From assembly GCA_963818775.1 (NCBI GenBank), contig CAWFUF010000004.1:278626-342625 (forward strand): a DNA stretch of 64,000 nt, written 5' to 3'. The notes beneath the pieces were generated by a model. It made no database searches and was not told where the DNA came from. It saw only the letters and a program-made list of their open reading frames with translations. Both the position numbers and the translations under genes were made by a program. Shown here piece after piece: positions 17,199-33,320 of this stretch. Numbering within the stretch: position 1 is the stretch's first letter; each line of letters opens with the position of its first letter. The DNA comes from JAMXLO01 sp963818775. Lineage in GTDB: Bacteria; Pseudomonadota; Alphaproteobacteria; Acetobacterales; Acetobacteraceae.

Positions 17199-18457
17199 CG
17201 CGCAAACCGCTGCCGCGCAGTCTGTATGCCGAGACTGCGCGGCCGGCGGTTGCCACACCGCCGCTCGATGGCGATCGGCGTGTCGATGTGTGCGTGATCG
17301 GCGGTGGGTTCACCGGACTTTCCGCCGCGCTGCACCTGGCGCAGCAAGGCGTCGATGTCGCAGTGCTGGAGGCGCATGAACCGGGCTGGGGTGCGTCGGG
17401 GCGCAACGGTGGGCAGGTCAATCCCGGACTGAAGCACGATCCCGGTCAGGTGGAGGCGGATTTCGGTGCCGATCTCGGCCGTCGCATGGTGGCGTTATCC
17501 GGCGATGCACCGAACGCCGTGTTCCGGCTGATCGAGCGGCATCAGATCGAATGCGACGCTTTGCAATCCGGCACGCTGCGTGCGGCTTTCGGTGTGCGGG
17601 ATAGCGCCGGAATTCGCGCGTCGGCGGAGCAGTGGATACGCCGCGGCACACCGGTGGAGTTGCTGGAGAGTGATGCGGCGCGCGAGGTCACAGACACGGA
17701 CCGCTACGTCTGCGCCATGCTGGACCGGCGCGGCGGGCAGGTGAATCCGCTGGGCTACGCGCGAGGTCTGGCGCAGGCGACGATGCAGGCGGGCGCGTCG
17801 GTACACGGTGCGACGCCGGCGTTGGAAGTGAAGCGCAACGGCATTTGGGACGTGCGCACGCCGAGCGGCACGGTGCGCGCCGACAAACTTGTGCTGGCAA
17901 CCAACGGCTACACGGACGATCTGTGGCCGGGACTGCGCCGCAGCATCGTGCCGGTATTCAGCGGGATCGTGGCGAGCGAACCGTTGCCGCGGGCGCCCAT
18001 GAAGTCGGTGCTGTACGAGATGGGGCGTATCACGGTCTACTACCGGTTCGATCGCGCCAACCGCCTGCTGATGGGTGGCCGCAGCCTCCAGCGCGACATC
18101 AGCGAGCCGCGCGAACTGCGATACCTGATTGGCTATGCCGAGCGCCTGTGGCCGGAGGTGCACGGGGTGCGGTGGACGCATGCGTGGAGCGGACAGTTGG
18201 CGATCACGCCCGACCACTATCCGCACGTGCACGAACCGGACGAGTCGGTGCTCGTCTGTCTCGGCTATAATGGTCGCGGCGTGGCGATGAGCACGGCAAT
18301 GGGGCCGCAACTGGCGCGACGCGTGATCGGCGGCACGACGGCGGACATCGACATGCCGATCACCACAATGAAGGAAATGCCGTTCCATGCATTGTGGCGG
18401 TCGGCAGTGACCGCGCGCGTGGTTTACGGCCGGATACGCGATTGGCTCGGGATTTGA
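17195..18457 (+). CDS. FAD-dependent oxidoreductase, gamma-glutamylputrescine oxidase (PuuB)-like
   Basis: 420 aa DAO-family flavoenzyme. The FAD-binding dinucleotide fold is DVCVIGGGFTGLSAALHLAQ (about 29-48), followed by EPGWGASGRNGGQVNPG, a signature of PuuB/OrdL-type amine oxidases. The C-terminal WSGQLAITPDHYPH and GYNGRGVAMS segments complete the FAD site. It oxidises a secondary or primary amine to aldehyde plus ammonia with H2O2 release. The GTG start at 17195 overlaps the aminotransferase stop, so the two form one transcription unit likely dedicated to polyamine breakdown. Confidence 0.87.
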   Translation: MTRKPLPRSLYAETARPAVATPPLDGDRRVDVCVIGGGFTGLSAALHLAQQGVDVAVLEAHEPGWGASGRNGGQVNPGLKHDPGQVEADFGADLGRRMVALSGDAPNAVFRLIERHQIECDALQSGTLRAAFGVRDSAGIRASAEQWIRRGTPVELLESDAAREVTDTDRYVCAMLDRRGGQVNPLGYARGLAQATMQAGASVHGATPALEVKRNGIWDVRTPSGTVRADKLVLATNGYTDDLWPGLRRSIVPVFSGIVASEPLPRAPMKSVLYEMGRITVYYRFDRANRLLMGGRSLQRDISEPRELRYLIGYAERLWPEVHGVRWTHAWSGQLAITPDHYPHVHEPDESVLVCLGYNGRGVAMSTAMGPQLARRVIGGTTADIDMPITTMKEMPFHALWRSAVTARVVYGRIRDWLGI

Positions 18458-18463
18458 CGGAAA

Positions 18464-20479
18464 TCACACCGTGCCCACCTCCACCAGCGTGTCGTTGAAG
18501 CATGCGCCTTCGGCAAGGTCGGCGCGCATGTCGGCGGAAACCAGCGCCGATATCGTCTGCCCCGTGCGGCTGGTGGCCAGCCACGCACCCTTCTCGCTTG
18601 CCACCACGCCAGGCGGCACATCGTTGGTGACATCGAGCGGCAGGATCACTTCGCCGCGCCCGTTCCACACCTTCACTTCGCTGCCCTGCACGAGCCCACG
18701 CGTTTCGGCGTCGCGCGGATGCATCATCAGGCGCGGTGCCGCGCCTGCAAACCCGAGCGTGGATGTGATCCGTCGGTCCGATGCCGGCGAAATGAGCATC
18801 AGCGGATAATCGGCCGGCCGCTCACGCCACGCCGGCATCAGCGCGCCATCACCCCAGCGCTGCGCCAGCGCCTCCGAGCGAAGCTCGATGCGCCCCGATG
18901 GCGTCGCGGGAAACACGTTCTCGAACAGCACGAGCGGTCTGCCGTCCTTGCCTTGCATCTGCAATGCGTTCTCGGTCGAGATCTCGCTCGGCCGCATATC
19001 GCCGAGATCGACCGCCGCATCCATTAGCTCCTCATCCGACGCCTTGAAGCACGGATCATCGAAGCCGAACCGCGCCGCCAGACGGCGGAAGATTTCCGTG
19101 TTAGGCAGTGACTCACCCGCCGGTGGCACCACGGGCTCGGCGCGCTGCAGCCAGTGGTGACCGTACGATGCATAGAGATCGGCATATTCGAAATGCGTCG
19201 CCGCGGGCAGCACGATGTCGCAGAATGCCATGCTCTCGGTCATCGCCACGTCGATGCCGACCGCGAACACATCGTCACGCACCAGCCCGCGACGCATGCG
19301 GTTCTGATCCGGATGCACGACGACAGGATTGTGGTTGTAGATGAAAACCGCACGCAGCGGCGGGTCGATATCGTCTTCCGCCAGATGGCGCCCGACATCG
19401 ATCAGGTTCAGCGTGCGCATCCCCGGCGGCGCGAGATCGGGACGCTGCAATCTCATGAGCGTCTTGGGAAACGCGTTGCTCGCGCCGAGTACGATGCCGC
19501 TGCTCTTGCCCAGCTTGCCCAGCAGCGCAGGCAGCGCGATCAGAGCGCGGATGGAGCTGCCGCCGTTGCGTCCGCGCTCCAGCCCGTTGCCGGGCGCGAA
19601 CACGAGTGGATCGGCATCCGCCAGCCACTGCGCGAAAGTGATGATCTGCTCTTCGCGCAGTCCGCACGCGGCCGCCGCACGTGCGACCGGCCAGGCGCGC
19701 GCCGCGGCCATGAACTCGTCGAACCCCAGCATGTGCGCGGCGATGAATGCATCATCGAATGCGCCGATCCGCTCCAGCTCAGCCGCCAGCGCCCATGCCA
19801 GCAGAACGTCGGTGCCGGGCAATGGCGCCAGATGCAGGTCGGCCTGCTCGGCGATCTTGGTGCGCAGCGGATCCACCACGACCAGCCTGCCGCCGTTGCG
19901 CTTCGACTGCCGGATGCGTCGCACCAAATGCAGGTTGGTGACGGTCGCGTTGTTGCCCCATACCACGTTCAGCTTCGCCCCCGTGGCGAACTCGGGCGGG
20001 CAGCCTGGCACCGCGCCATAGGTTCCGGCCCAGGCTTCGCTGCGCACTCCGCCGCACATGGATCGACGATAGAGCTGCGTTGCGCCAAGCTTGTAGAAGA
20101 ACCGCGCGGACATGCTGTCGCCGGCGAGCATTCCGTGCGGACCGGCGTAGTTCAGCGGTGACACGGCCTGCGGTCCCCACCGTTCGATCACTGCACTGGT
20201 CCGCGCGTGGATTTCGTCCAGCGCGGCCTCCCAGGTGATGCGCTCGAACGTGCCGGAGCCTTTCGGGCCGGTCAGGCGCAACGGATGCAGGATGCGCTGT
20301 GGTCCGTGCACGAACGCGGTCATGTCGCGGGCCACCTTGTTGCAGATGACGCCGGCGGTGAAGGGCGCAGCCTCGGAGCCCCGAACCTTGGTGATGCGAC
20401 CGTCTTCGACAGTGACGCTGAGGCTGCACGTATCGGGACAATCGAAGGTGCAGACACTGGCGCGTTCGATGGCAGACAT
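18464..20479 (-). CDS. Molybdopterin oxidoreductase (Mo/W-bis-MGD family, BisC/FdhA-like)
   Basis: 671 aa. The N-terminal 4Fe-4S motif has Cys10, Cys14, Cys18 and Cys46 (VCTFDCPDTCS ... VICNKV). Molybdopterin domain segments follow (ITWEAALDEIHARTS, YAGPHGMLAGDSMS, then MTESMAFCDIVLPAATHFE), and a C-terminal molydop-binding domain (LMMHPRDAETRGLVQGSEVK) is present. Position 138, in RRSMCGGVRSE, may be the Mo ligand region. It appears as a single subunit with no adjacent electron-transfer subunit. The substrate is unknown (biotin or S-oxide reductase, formate dehydrogenase-like or thiosulfate-type are possible). No Tat signal is seen, so it is probably cytoplasmic. It is convergent with the PuuB-like gene. 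Confidence 0.86.
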   Translation of the reverse strand: MSAIERASVCTFDCPDTCSLSVTVEDGRITKVRGSEAAPFTAGVICNKVARDMTAFVHGPQRILHPLRLTGPKGSGTFERITWEAALDEIHARTSAVIERWGPQAVSPLNYAGPHGMLAGDSMSARFFYKLGATQLYRRSMCGGVRSEAWAGTYGAVPGCPPEFATGAKLNVVWGNNATVTNLHLVRRIRQSKRNGGRLVVVDPLRTKIAEQADLHLAPLPGTDVLLAWALAAELERIGAFDDAFIAAHMLGFDEFMAAARAWPVARAAAACGLREEQIITFAQWLADADPLVFAPGNGLERGRNGGSSIRALIALPALLGKLGKSSGIVLGASNAFPKTLMRLQRPDLAPPGMRTLNLIDVGRHLAEDDIDPPLRAVFIYNHNPVVVHPDQNRMRRGLVRDDVFAVGIDVAMTESMAFCDIVLPAATHFEYADLYASYGHHWLQRAEPVVPPAGESLPNTEIFRRLAARFGFDDPCFKASDEELMDAAVDLGDMRPSEISTENALQMQGKDGRPLVLFENVFPATPSGRIELRSEALAQRWGDGALMPAWRERPADYPLMLISPASDRRITSTLGFAGAAPRLMMHPRDAETRGLVQGSEVKVWNGRGEVILPLDVTNDVPPGVVASEKGAWLATSRTGQTISALVSADMRADLAEGACFNDTLVEVGTV

Positions 20480-20561
20480 GGCAGTCTCTATCTCGATGGG
20501 GATTGCTTCGTCGCTACGCTTCTCGCAATGACAGGTCTAGTGCCGATTGTTTCCCTATGCG

Positions 20562-22569
<2,008 letters not shown>

Positions 22570-22586
<17 letters not shown>

Positions 22587-23451
22587 GCGGATCGAGCCAG
22601 TCGCGGATGCCGTCGCCGACGAAGTTGAAGCCGATCACCACGGTGAGGATGGCGAGGCCGGGAAATGTCGCGACCCACCATTGGTTCACCAGCTCGCGCC
22701 CCTCCGACACCATCGATCCCCATTCGGCGGTCGGCGGCACCACGCCCAAGCCGAGGAACGACAGGCCGGCGAACACCAGGATGGCGTTGCCGAGATCGAG
22801 GGTAACCAGCACCACCAGCGGACCAATGGCGTTCGGTATGATCTGGCGGAACAGGATGTGGGTCGGACCGAAGCCGATCGCCTGTGCCGCTGCCACGTAT
22901 TCGGCGGAACGCTGGCCGATTACCAAACTGCGCGCCAAGCGGGCGAATTTGGGCCACCACACCACCAGCATGGCAATCACCGTGTTGCGCGTGCCGATGC
23001 CGAGCGCCGCGGCAATCGCCATCGCCAGGATGATCGGTGGAAAGCAGAACACCAGGTCCGTGGCGCGCATCAGCAACTCCTCGGCCCAGCCGCGCATATA
23101 CGCAGCGATCGCGCCGAGCAGCGTGCCGAACAGTCCGCCCAACAGCACAACGATGAAGCCGACCGCGAGCGACGTGCGTGCGCCGTACAGTACGCGGGTG
23201 AACACATCGCGGCCGAGTACGTCGGTGCCGAGTAGATGCAGATCCGATGGCGGCAGCAGGCGGCCGGCGACATTCACCACGTCAGGGGGATATGGCGCGA
23301 TCCATGATGCGAGGACGGCCGCGATGGCCCACAGCACGATCACCGCCGCGCCAAGTGCGGCGAGTCCATAGCGGCGCAGCCAACGCCGCCGTCGCGCGCC
23401 AGACCCGGTCTCCGTGGTGGCCGCTAGCAGTGCGGCTTCGACGCCGCTCAT
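22570..23451 (-). CDS. Peptide ABC transporter permease, DppC/OppC-type
   Basis: 293 aa inner-membrane permease. The N-terminal helix (about 28-50) and OppC_N region (WIAPYPPDVVNVAGRLLPPS, then LGTDVLGRDVFTRVLYGAR) lead into the binding-protein-dependent transport domain with five helices. The EAA coupling loop lies around AAQAIGFGPTHILFRQIIPN, followed by GLSFLGLGVVPPTAEWG. The stop overlaps the fused ATPase gene, and the 5' end overlaps the dppB-like gene by 4 nt (ATGA). It forms the translocation pore with the DppB-like subunit. Confidence 0.9.
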
Positions 23452-24461
23452 CGCCGCGACACGCGCGGATCGAGGGCAGCGTAGGACAGATCAACCAGCA
23501 GGTTCACCAGCACATAAATCGCGGCGACGACGAGTGTGATGCCCATGATGGCCGGGAAGTCGAGCCGCACCGCGCTTTGGAATGTGTAACGGCCAAGGCC
23601 TGGCCAGGAGAATATCGATTCGGTAAGCACGGTGCCGGTGAGAAGCTGGGCGTAGGCGAGCCCACCCAGTGTCACCACGGGCAACAGCGCATTCGGCAAT
23701 GCGTGGCCGAGCATGATGGCGCGCCGCGCGAGACCCTTGGCGCGGGCGACGCGGATATAGTCCTGCGACAGCGCCTCCAGCATCGCGGCGCGCGTGGTGC
23801 GGGTGATCAGGCCGAGAGTGCTGGCGGCGAGCACAATCGACGGCAGAACCAGATGCGATGCGGCGTCCCAGAACGTGTCCCAGTCGCCGGCGAGCGGTGC
23901 GTCGATCAGCATGATGCCGGTAACGGTGGGCGGCGGAAACGTGCTGGCGCTGATCTGGCCGGGACCGGGTGCCCATTCCAATGCACCGTAGAACACCGCG
24001 AGCATGACGAAGGCGAGCCAGAACGTTGGCGCGGACACGCCGACCAGCGAAATGCTGCGTGCGAGGTGGTCGATCCATGTGTCGCGCTTCATCGCGGCCA
24101 GCACGCCAAGGGGCAGACCGACCAGCAGCGAGAGCAGGAACGCGATGGTGGAAAGCTCAACCGTGGCAGGCGCGTATTGTGCGATGTCGTCGAGCACCGG
24201 CCGCTGCGAGCCGATAGAGACGCCGAGATCGCCGTGGAAGACGCCAGTGAGAAAGATCCAGTAGCGATCCCACAGCGGCAGATCGAGCCCCCATTTGTGG
24301 CGGAACGCCGCGACCATGTCGGGATTGTTCGCCGCGATGTCGCCAAGCTGGGTCAGCACCGGATCGCCCGGCACCATGTTTGCGATCAGGAAGATCACCA
24401 GAGTGGCCAGCAGGACCATCAGGGCGGCTATGACAAGACGCGAGATTGCGTAGCGAAGCAT
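23448..24461 (-). CDS. Peptide ABC transporter permease, DppB/OppB-type
   Basis: 337 aa from the ATG at 24459-24461. The first helix (ISRLVIAALMVLLATLVIFL) is followed by the hallmark NMVPGDPV, a long periplasmic loop, and the permease core with an EAA-like loop (YIRVARAKGLARRAIMLGHA) and the C-terminal LDPRVSRR. A TTG-initiated extension to 24497 is possible but adds no conserved sequence. It is divergent from the substrate-binding protein gene, so one intergenic segment probably controls both halves of the importer. Confidence 0.9.
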   Translation of the reverse strand: MLRYAISRLVIAALMVLLATLVIFLIANMVPGDPVLTQLGDIAANNPDMVAAFRHKWGLDLPLWDRYWIFLTGVFHGDLGVSIGSQRPVLDDIAQYAPATVELSTIAFLLSLLVGLPLGVLAAMKRDTWIDHLARSISLVGVSAPTFWLAFVMLAVFYGALEWAPGPGQISASTFPPPTVTGIMLIDAPLAGDWDTFWDAASHLVLPSIVLAASTLGLITRTTRAAMLEALSQDYIRVARAKGLARRAIMLGHALPNALLPVVTLGGLAYAQLLTGTVLTESIFSWPGLGRYTFQSAVRLDFPAIMGITLVVAAIYVLVNLLVDLSYAALDPRVSRR

Positions 24462-24576
24462 GCCACGGACTATTGCCGATCGGACATGGCGGGCCAAGCA
24501 GAGGGGTTCGGTTCTCGCAATGACTGACCGGGGCAGCTATGATGCAGTGCCAGCACAGAACAAATGGGGGGCAGAC

Positions 24577-26187
24577 GTGCGTGACATTGGATGGATCGGC
24601 CGGCGGGACTTGATACGCCTGCTGGGTGCAGGCGGCATGGCTCTGGCGGCGGGGCTGCCCGAGCGCGTTCACGCCGCGGCGGCGAAGAACACCCTGGTGC
24701 TCGGCCTCGACATCAGCGACTCCATCACCTTCGATCCGGCACGCGAGGCGCAGTACACCCCGCCGCTGACCCTGACGGCTGCGTATGAATCGCTGATCAC
24801 CATGACGCCCGGCGACTACCTCAACGTGAAGCCGGCGCTCGCCAGCGCATGGGCACGAACGCCGGACGGCAAGGGCTGGCGCTTCACCATGCGTCCGGGA
24901 ACCAAGTTCAACAGCGGCAACCCGGTCACCGTCGAGGACGTGAAGTGGAGCCTCGAGCGCGTCATCAACGTGAAGGACCAGCCGTCACAATATGTGGCGC
25001 TGGTGGACCACGTCGCGGTCGTCGATGACAAGACCATCGACGTAGTCATGAAAGATCCTTCGGCGCCGCTGCTCACCGTGCTGTGCGGCCCGAATTTCGG
25101 TGTGCTGGAACGCAAGGTCGTGGAGGCGCACGGCGGCACCAACGCACCGAACGCCAACACCGAGGACAAGGCGACCCAGTGGCTGGACCAGAATTCAGCG
25201 GGCGCCGGCCCGTTCACTCTGGTTGGCTGGACGCGCAATGCGCAGATCCTGCTGACACGCAATCCCCACTACTGGCGCGGACCGGCGCATTTCGAGCGTG
25301 TCGTGCTGCGCCACATGGGCGACAGTGCCACGCAGTTGCTTGCAATCAAGCGCGGCGACATCGATGCGGCGTTCAATCTCATCCCGGAGCAGGTGGCGAC
25401 GCTGAAGGGCGACCCGAATGTGCGTGTCGAAGGGCTGGAGAGTCTCGACTTCGTCTACATGGCGCTGACCTGCGAGCCGGCCTTCAACAAGGCACTCGCG
25501 GTGAAGGAGGCGCGACAGGCGGTCTGGTATGCGATCGACTACGACGGCATCATCAACAGCATGCTTGGCGGCAAGGCGATCCGCTGCGCCAGCTTCATCC
25601 CTATCGGGCTGTATGGTTCGACACGCGAAACCACCACGCAGTTCGGCTATCACCAGGATCTCGATCGCGCGAAGCAGTTGCTGCAGAAGGCGGGCTTTCC
25701 CGACGGCTTCGAGTTCAAGTTGAGCTATGGCGATGCCGCCGTGTCGGGGCTTTCCTATGCGGTCCTTGGGCAGAAGCTGCAATCCGATCTGGCGCGTGTC
25801 GGCATCAAGGTGAACCTCGATCCGATGGATCAGGTGAACCTGCGCACGCAGTATACCACTGGCAAGTCGACCGCGGTGCTGACGTTCTGGAACCCGTCCG
25901 GCGTCGAGACGGACGGCTGGGCGTCGGCGACCGTGCAGCGCGTCGCCAAGCGCATCCACTGGACGCCGCCAGACGATCTGGTGAAGCTGGTCGGGCAGGC
26001 GGCGGCGGAGACCGATGCGCAAAAGCGGTCGGCGCTCTATGTCGAATACGAGAGGGCGATGATCGATCAGGCGAACCTGATCGTGCTGTTCCAGCCGATC
26101 TACCAGTTCGCGGTGCGCGATGCGATCAAGCAGTTTCCGCTGACCGCGGCGGGATGGGAAGTTGAGCTGTTCGAGGCGAGCACATAG
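24577..26187 (+). CDS. Peptide/nickel-type ABC substrate-binding protein (SBP_bac_5), Tat signal
   Basis: About 536 aa from the GTG at 24577, which follows a G-rich ribosome-binding site and puts a twin-arginine signal (GRRDLIRLLGAGGMALAAG) near residues 8-26. An ATG at 24520 would add 19 residues. The mature part has SBP_bac_5 features: PALASAWARTPDGKGWRFTM, FNSGNPVTVEDVKWSLERV and the C-terminal lobe with LDRAKQLLQKAGFPDGFEFK. It binds peptides or a related solute in the periplasm and delivers it to the divergent permease set. The SDR gene begins directly after its stop. Confidence 0.88.
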   Translation: MRDIGWIGRRDLIRLLGAGGMALAAGLPERVHAAAAKNTLVLGLDISDSITFDPAREAQYTPPLTLTAAYESLITMTPGDYLNVKPALASAWARTPDGKGWRFTMRPGTKFNSGNPVTVEDVKWSLERVINVKDQPSQYVALVDHVAVVDDKTIDVVMKDPSAPLLTVLCGPNFGVLERKVVEAHGGTNAPNANTEDKATQWLDQNSAGAGPFTLVGWTRNAQILLTRNPHYWRGPAHFERVVLRHMGDSATQLLAIKRGDIDAAFNLIPEQVATLKGDPNVRVEGLESLDFVYMALTCEPAFNKALAVKEARQAVWYAIDYDGIINSMLGGKAIRCASFIPIGLYGSTRETTTQFGYHQDLDRAKQLLQKAGFPDGFEFKLSYGDAAVSGLSYAVLGQKLQSDLARVGIKVNLDPMDQVNLRTQYTTGKSTAVLTFWNPSGVETDGWASATVQRVAKRIHWTPPDDLVKLVGQAAAETDAQKRSALYVEYERAMIDQANLIVLFQPIYQFAVRDAIKQFPLTAAGWEVELFEAST

Positions 26188-26961
26188 ATGGCGTATCAAC
26201 CGTTTGATCTGACCGGCAAGGTCGCGCTGGTAACTGGTGGCAACCGCGGCATCGGCTTCGGGATGGCTCATGCGATGGCCGAGGCTGGGGCGGATATCGC
26301 GATCTGGGGCACGAACGCGGCGAAGAATGAGGAGGCGAGGGGGGAACTGGCGAAGACCGGCCGTCGCGTTCTCGCGCTGCAATGCGATGTGGGTGACGAA
26401 GCTGCGGTGGACGCGGCCTTCGCGCGTACGTTGGCGGAGATGGGACGCGTCGATGGCTGTTTCGCCAATGCTGGTATCGGCGGTGGTGGGGCGTCGTCAT
26501 TTCTGGAAATGAGCAGCGAACTGTGGCATCGCGTGCTGCGCGTCAATCTCGATGGCGCTTTCTACACGTTCCGTGCGGCAGCACGGCACATGGTGGAGCG
26601 TGGTGGCGGTGGCGTGCTGGTCGGCACGGCGTCGTTGGCCGCGATCGAGGCGGCGCCACGAAGCGAGCACTACGCTGCGACGAAGGGTGGCATGATCTCG
26701 ATGGTGCGTGCGCTGAGCGCGGAGTTCGCTCGGCACAATGTGCGAGCGCACGCGATCCTGCCGGGATGGATCGAGACCGACATGACGCAGCGGCTGACCA
26801 CGAACGACACGTTCCACGGCAAGGTGATGCCGCGGATTCCGATGCGGCGGTGGGGGCGCGGCGACGATTTCGGCGGGATCGCGGTGTACTTGATGAGCGC
26901 GGCGTCGCGCTACCACACCGGCGATACGTTCGTGATCGACGGCGGGTATTCGCTGTTCTGA
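26188..26961 (+). CDS. Short-chain dehydrogenase/reductase (SDR), 3-oxoacyl-ACP reductase-like
   Basis: 257 aa classical SDR. The NAD(P)-binding motif TGGNRGIG is at residues 16-23, CFANAGIG is the NNAG-like motif, and the catalytic Tyr162 and Lys166 are in HYAATKGG. It ends with the usual FVIDGGYSLF. It reversibly oxidises a hydroxyl group with NAD(P)+. The ATG directly abuts the stop of the SBP gene, so it is probably co-transcribed with it, perhaps acting on the imported solute; that link is inference. Confidence 0.88.
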   Translation: MAYQPFDLTGKVALVTGGNRGIGFGMAHAMAEAGADIAIWGTNAAKNEEARGELAKTGRRVLALQCDVGDEAAVDAAFARTLAEMGRVDGCFANAGIGGGGASSFLEMSSELWHRVLRVNLDGAFYTFRAAARHMVERGGGGVLVGTASLAAIEAAPRSEHYAATKGGMISMVRALSAEFARHNVRAHAILPGWIETDMTQRLTTNDTFHGKVMPRIPMRRWGRGDDFGGIAVYLMSAASRYHTGDTFVIDGGYSLF

Positions 26962-26972
26962 CCGAGGCGCGG

Positions 26973-28427
26973 CTACCGCGGCAGCGTGCTGCTGCCCATC
27001 AGGAACTCGTCCACCGCCTGGGCGCATTGTCGGCCTTCGCGGATCGCCCATACCACGAGTGACTGTCCGCGCCGCATGTCGCCGGCGGCGAACATCTTGC
27101 TGACCGAAGTGCGATAATCCGTCGTGTTCGCCAGCACGTTGCCGCGCGGATCGAGTGCCACACGTGCCTGTTCGACCATGCCCTGCTTCCGTGGCCCGAG
27201 AAAACCCATCGCCAACAGCACCAGGTCTGCCTTTAGCGGGAACTGGCTGTTCGGGACCTCCTGCATCGCCATCCGACCGTCCGCGCCCTTGACCCATTCG
27301 ACGCGCACGCACTCAAGCGCCTCGACCTTGCCGGACAGGCCCGCTGCGCGCTTGGTCAGCACTGCCCAGTCGCGGTCACAGCCTTCCTCGTGCGCATGCG
27401 AGGACCGCAGCTTGAGCGGCCAATCCGGCCAGGTCAGCGCCTTGTTCTCGCGCTCCGGCGGCTTGGTCAGGATCTCCAGTTGGGTGATCGAGGCGGCGCC
27501 CTGCCGCACCGACGTGCCGATGCAGTCGGAACCGGTATCGCCGCCGCCAATCACCACGACATGCTTGCCCTTTGCGGTGATCGTGCCGCGTCCGGCCGTC
27601 GCGCGCGCTTCGTCATCGCCTGCGCCGCGCCTGTTCTGCTGCGTCAGGAAGTCCATGGCGAAGTGGATGCCGTCGAGTCCGCGGCCCTGCACTTCCAGAT
27701 CGCGTGGCCACTCCGCACCGCCTGACAGCACCACCGCGTCGAAGTCCCGCAGCAGCGAGGCCATCGGCAGGGTCACGCCGATCTCGATACCGGTGCGGAA
27801 CGCAACACCCTCCGACGTCATCTGCTCGATGCGGCGATCGATCAGGTGCTTCTCCATTTTGAAATCCGGAATGCCGTAGCGCAGCAGGCCGCCGATGCGG
27901 TCGGCTTTCTCAAACAGAGTCACGGTATGGCCGGCGCGCGCTAGCTGCTGCGAGCATGCCATGCCTGCCGGACCGGAACCGACCACCGCGACGCGCCTGC
28001 CGGTACGATGCGATGGGGGATGCGGTTTGATCCAACCTTCCTGCCAGGCGCGATCGACAATGGCACATTCGATCGTCTTGATGGTTACCGGGTTGTCGTC
28101 GATGTTCAGCGTACATGACGTCTCGCACGGCGCCGGGCAGATGCGGCCGGTGAACTCGGGGAAGTTGTTGGTGGAATGCAGCGTGCGGCTCGCTGCTTCC
28201 CACTGGTGCCGATAAACGAGGTTGTTCCAGTCAGGGATCAGATTGTTGACCGGACAGCCGTTATGGCAGAACGGGATGCCGCAATCCATGCAGCGCGCCG
28301 CCTGTTCCGACAGCTCCGGTTCGGACAGCGGCTTGAGGAACTCAGTCCACGTCCTGCGGCGCACATCCGGCTTGTCATAGCCGCGATCGCTGCGCTCGAT
28401 TTCGAGGAACCCGGTGACCTTGCCCAT
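26973..28427 (-). CDS. gltD: Glutamate synthase (NADPH) small subunit
   Basis: 484 aa. The N-terminal cysteine-rich Fer4_20 region (CMDCGIPFCHNGCPVNN, then CPAPCETSCTLNI) binds the two 4Fe-4S clusters. FAD site VAVVGSGPAGMACSQQLARA (about 146-165) and NADPH site VVVIGGGDTGSDCIGT (about 290) follow. It feeds electrons from NADPH to GltB for the reductive transfer of the glutamine amide to 2-oxoglutarate (GS-GOGAT ammonium assimilation). The gap to the upstream gltB is 9 nt. Confidence 0.95.
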   Translation of the reverse strand: MGKVTGFLEIERSDRGYDKPDVRRRTWTEFLKPLSEPELSEQAARCMDCGIPFCHNGCPVNNLIPDWNNLVYRHQWEAASRTLHSTNNFPEFTGRICPAPCETSCTLNIDDNPVTIKTIECAIVDRAWQEGWIKPHPPSHRTGRRVAVVGSGPAGMACSQQLARAGHTVTLFEKADRIGGLLRYGIPDFKMEKHLIDRRIEQMTSEGVAFRTGIEIGVTLPMASLLRDFDAVVLSGGAEWPRDLEVQGRGLDGIHFAMDFLTQQNRRGAGDDEARATAGRGTITAKGKHVVVIGGGDTGSDCIGTSVRQGAASITQLEILTKPPERENKALTWPDWPLKLRSSHAHEEGCDRDWAVLTKRAAGLSGKVEALECVRVEWVKGADGRMAMQEVPNSQFPLKADLVLLAMGFLGPRKQGMVEQARVALDPRGNVLANTTDYRTSVSKMFAAGDMRRGQSLVVWAIREGRQCAQAVDEFLMGSSTLPR

Positions 28428-28436
28428 GAAAAATCC

Positions 28437-33104
<4,668 letters not shown>

Positions 33105-33320
33105 TGGCCCTCAATCGCCTCCGTTCGCCGGACATGGCTTCGCCGCCCGTTGATTGGGCGGGTCGCAAACGTAGACGTTAGCCTCCGCTTTGCTGCGCTG
33201 CAACGACCAGGCTGGCAGGATCGCTGCCGACCATCATAGACCTGGGTGGCGGAGCCCTTGGGCGCCCTTCAACGGGGTCAGCGAAGCATGAGCATCTCAG
33301 AGTGAAGGCCTGGACCGCGC

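Noticed and set aside
15663..17258. 531-codon antisense ORF opposite the aminotransferase gene
   Set aside because: Antisense shadow rich in R, H, D and Q with no conserved motif; the sense strand has the PLP site and a good ribosome-binding site.
23247..24527. 426-codon plus-strand ORF opposite the dppB/dppC-like genes
   Set aside because: Composition typical of a high-GC antisense shadow; the minus-strand permease frames are diagnostic.
25195..26382. 395-codon antisense ORF over the SBP and SDR genes
   Set aside because: No domain; it covers two well-supported genes.
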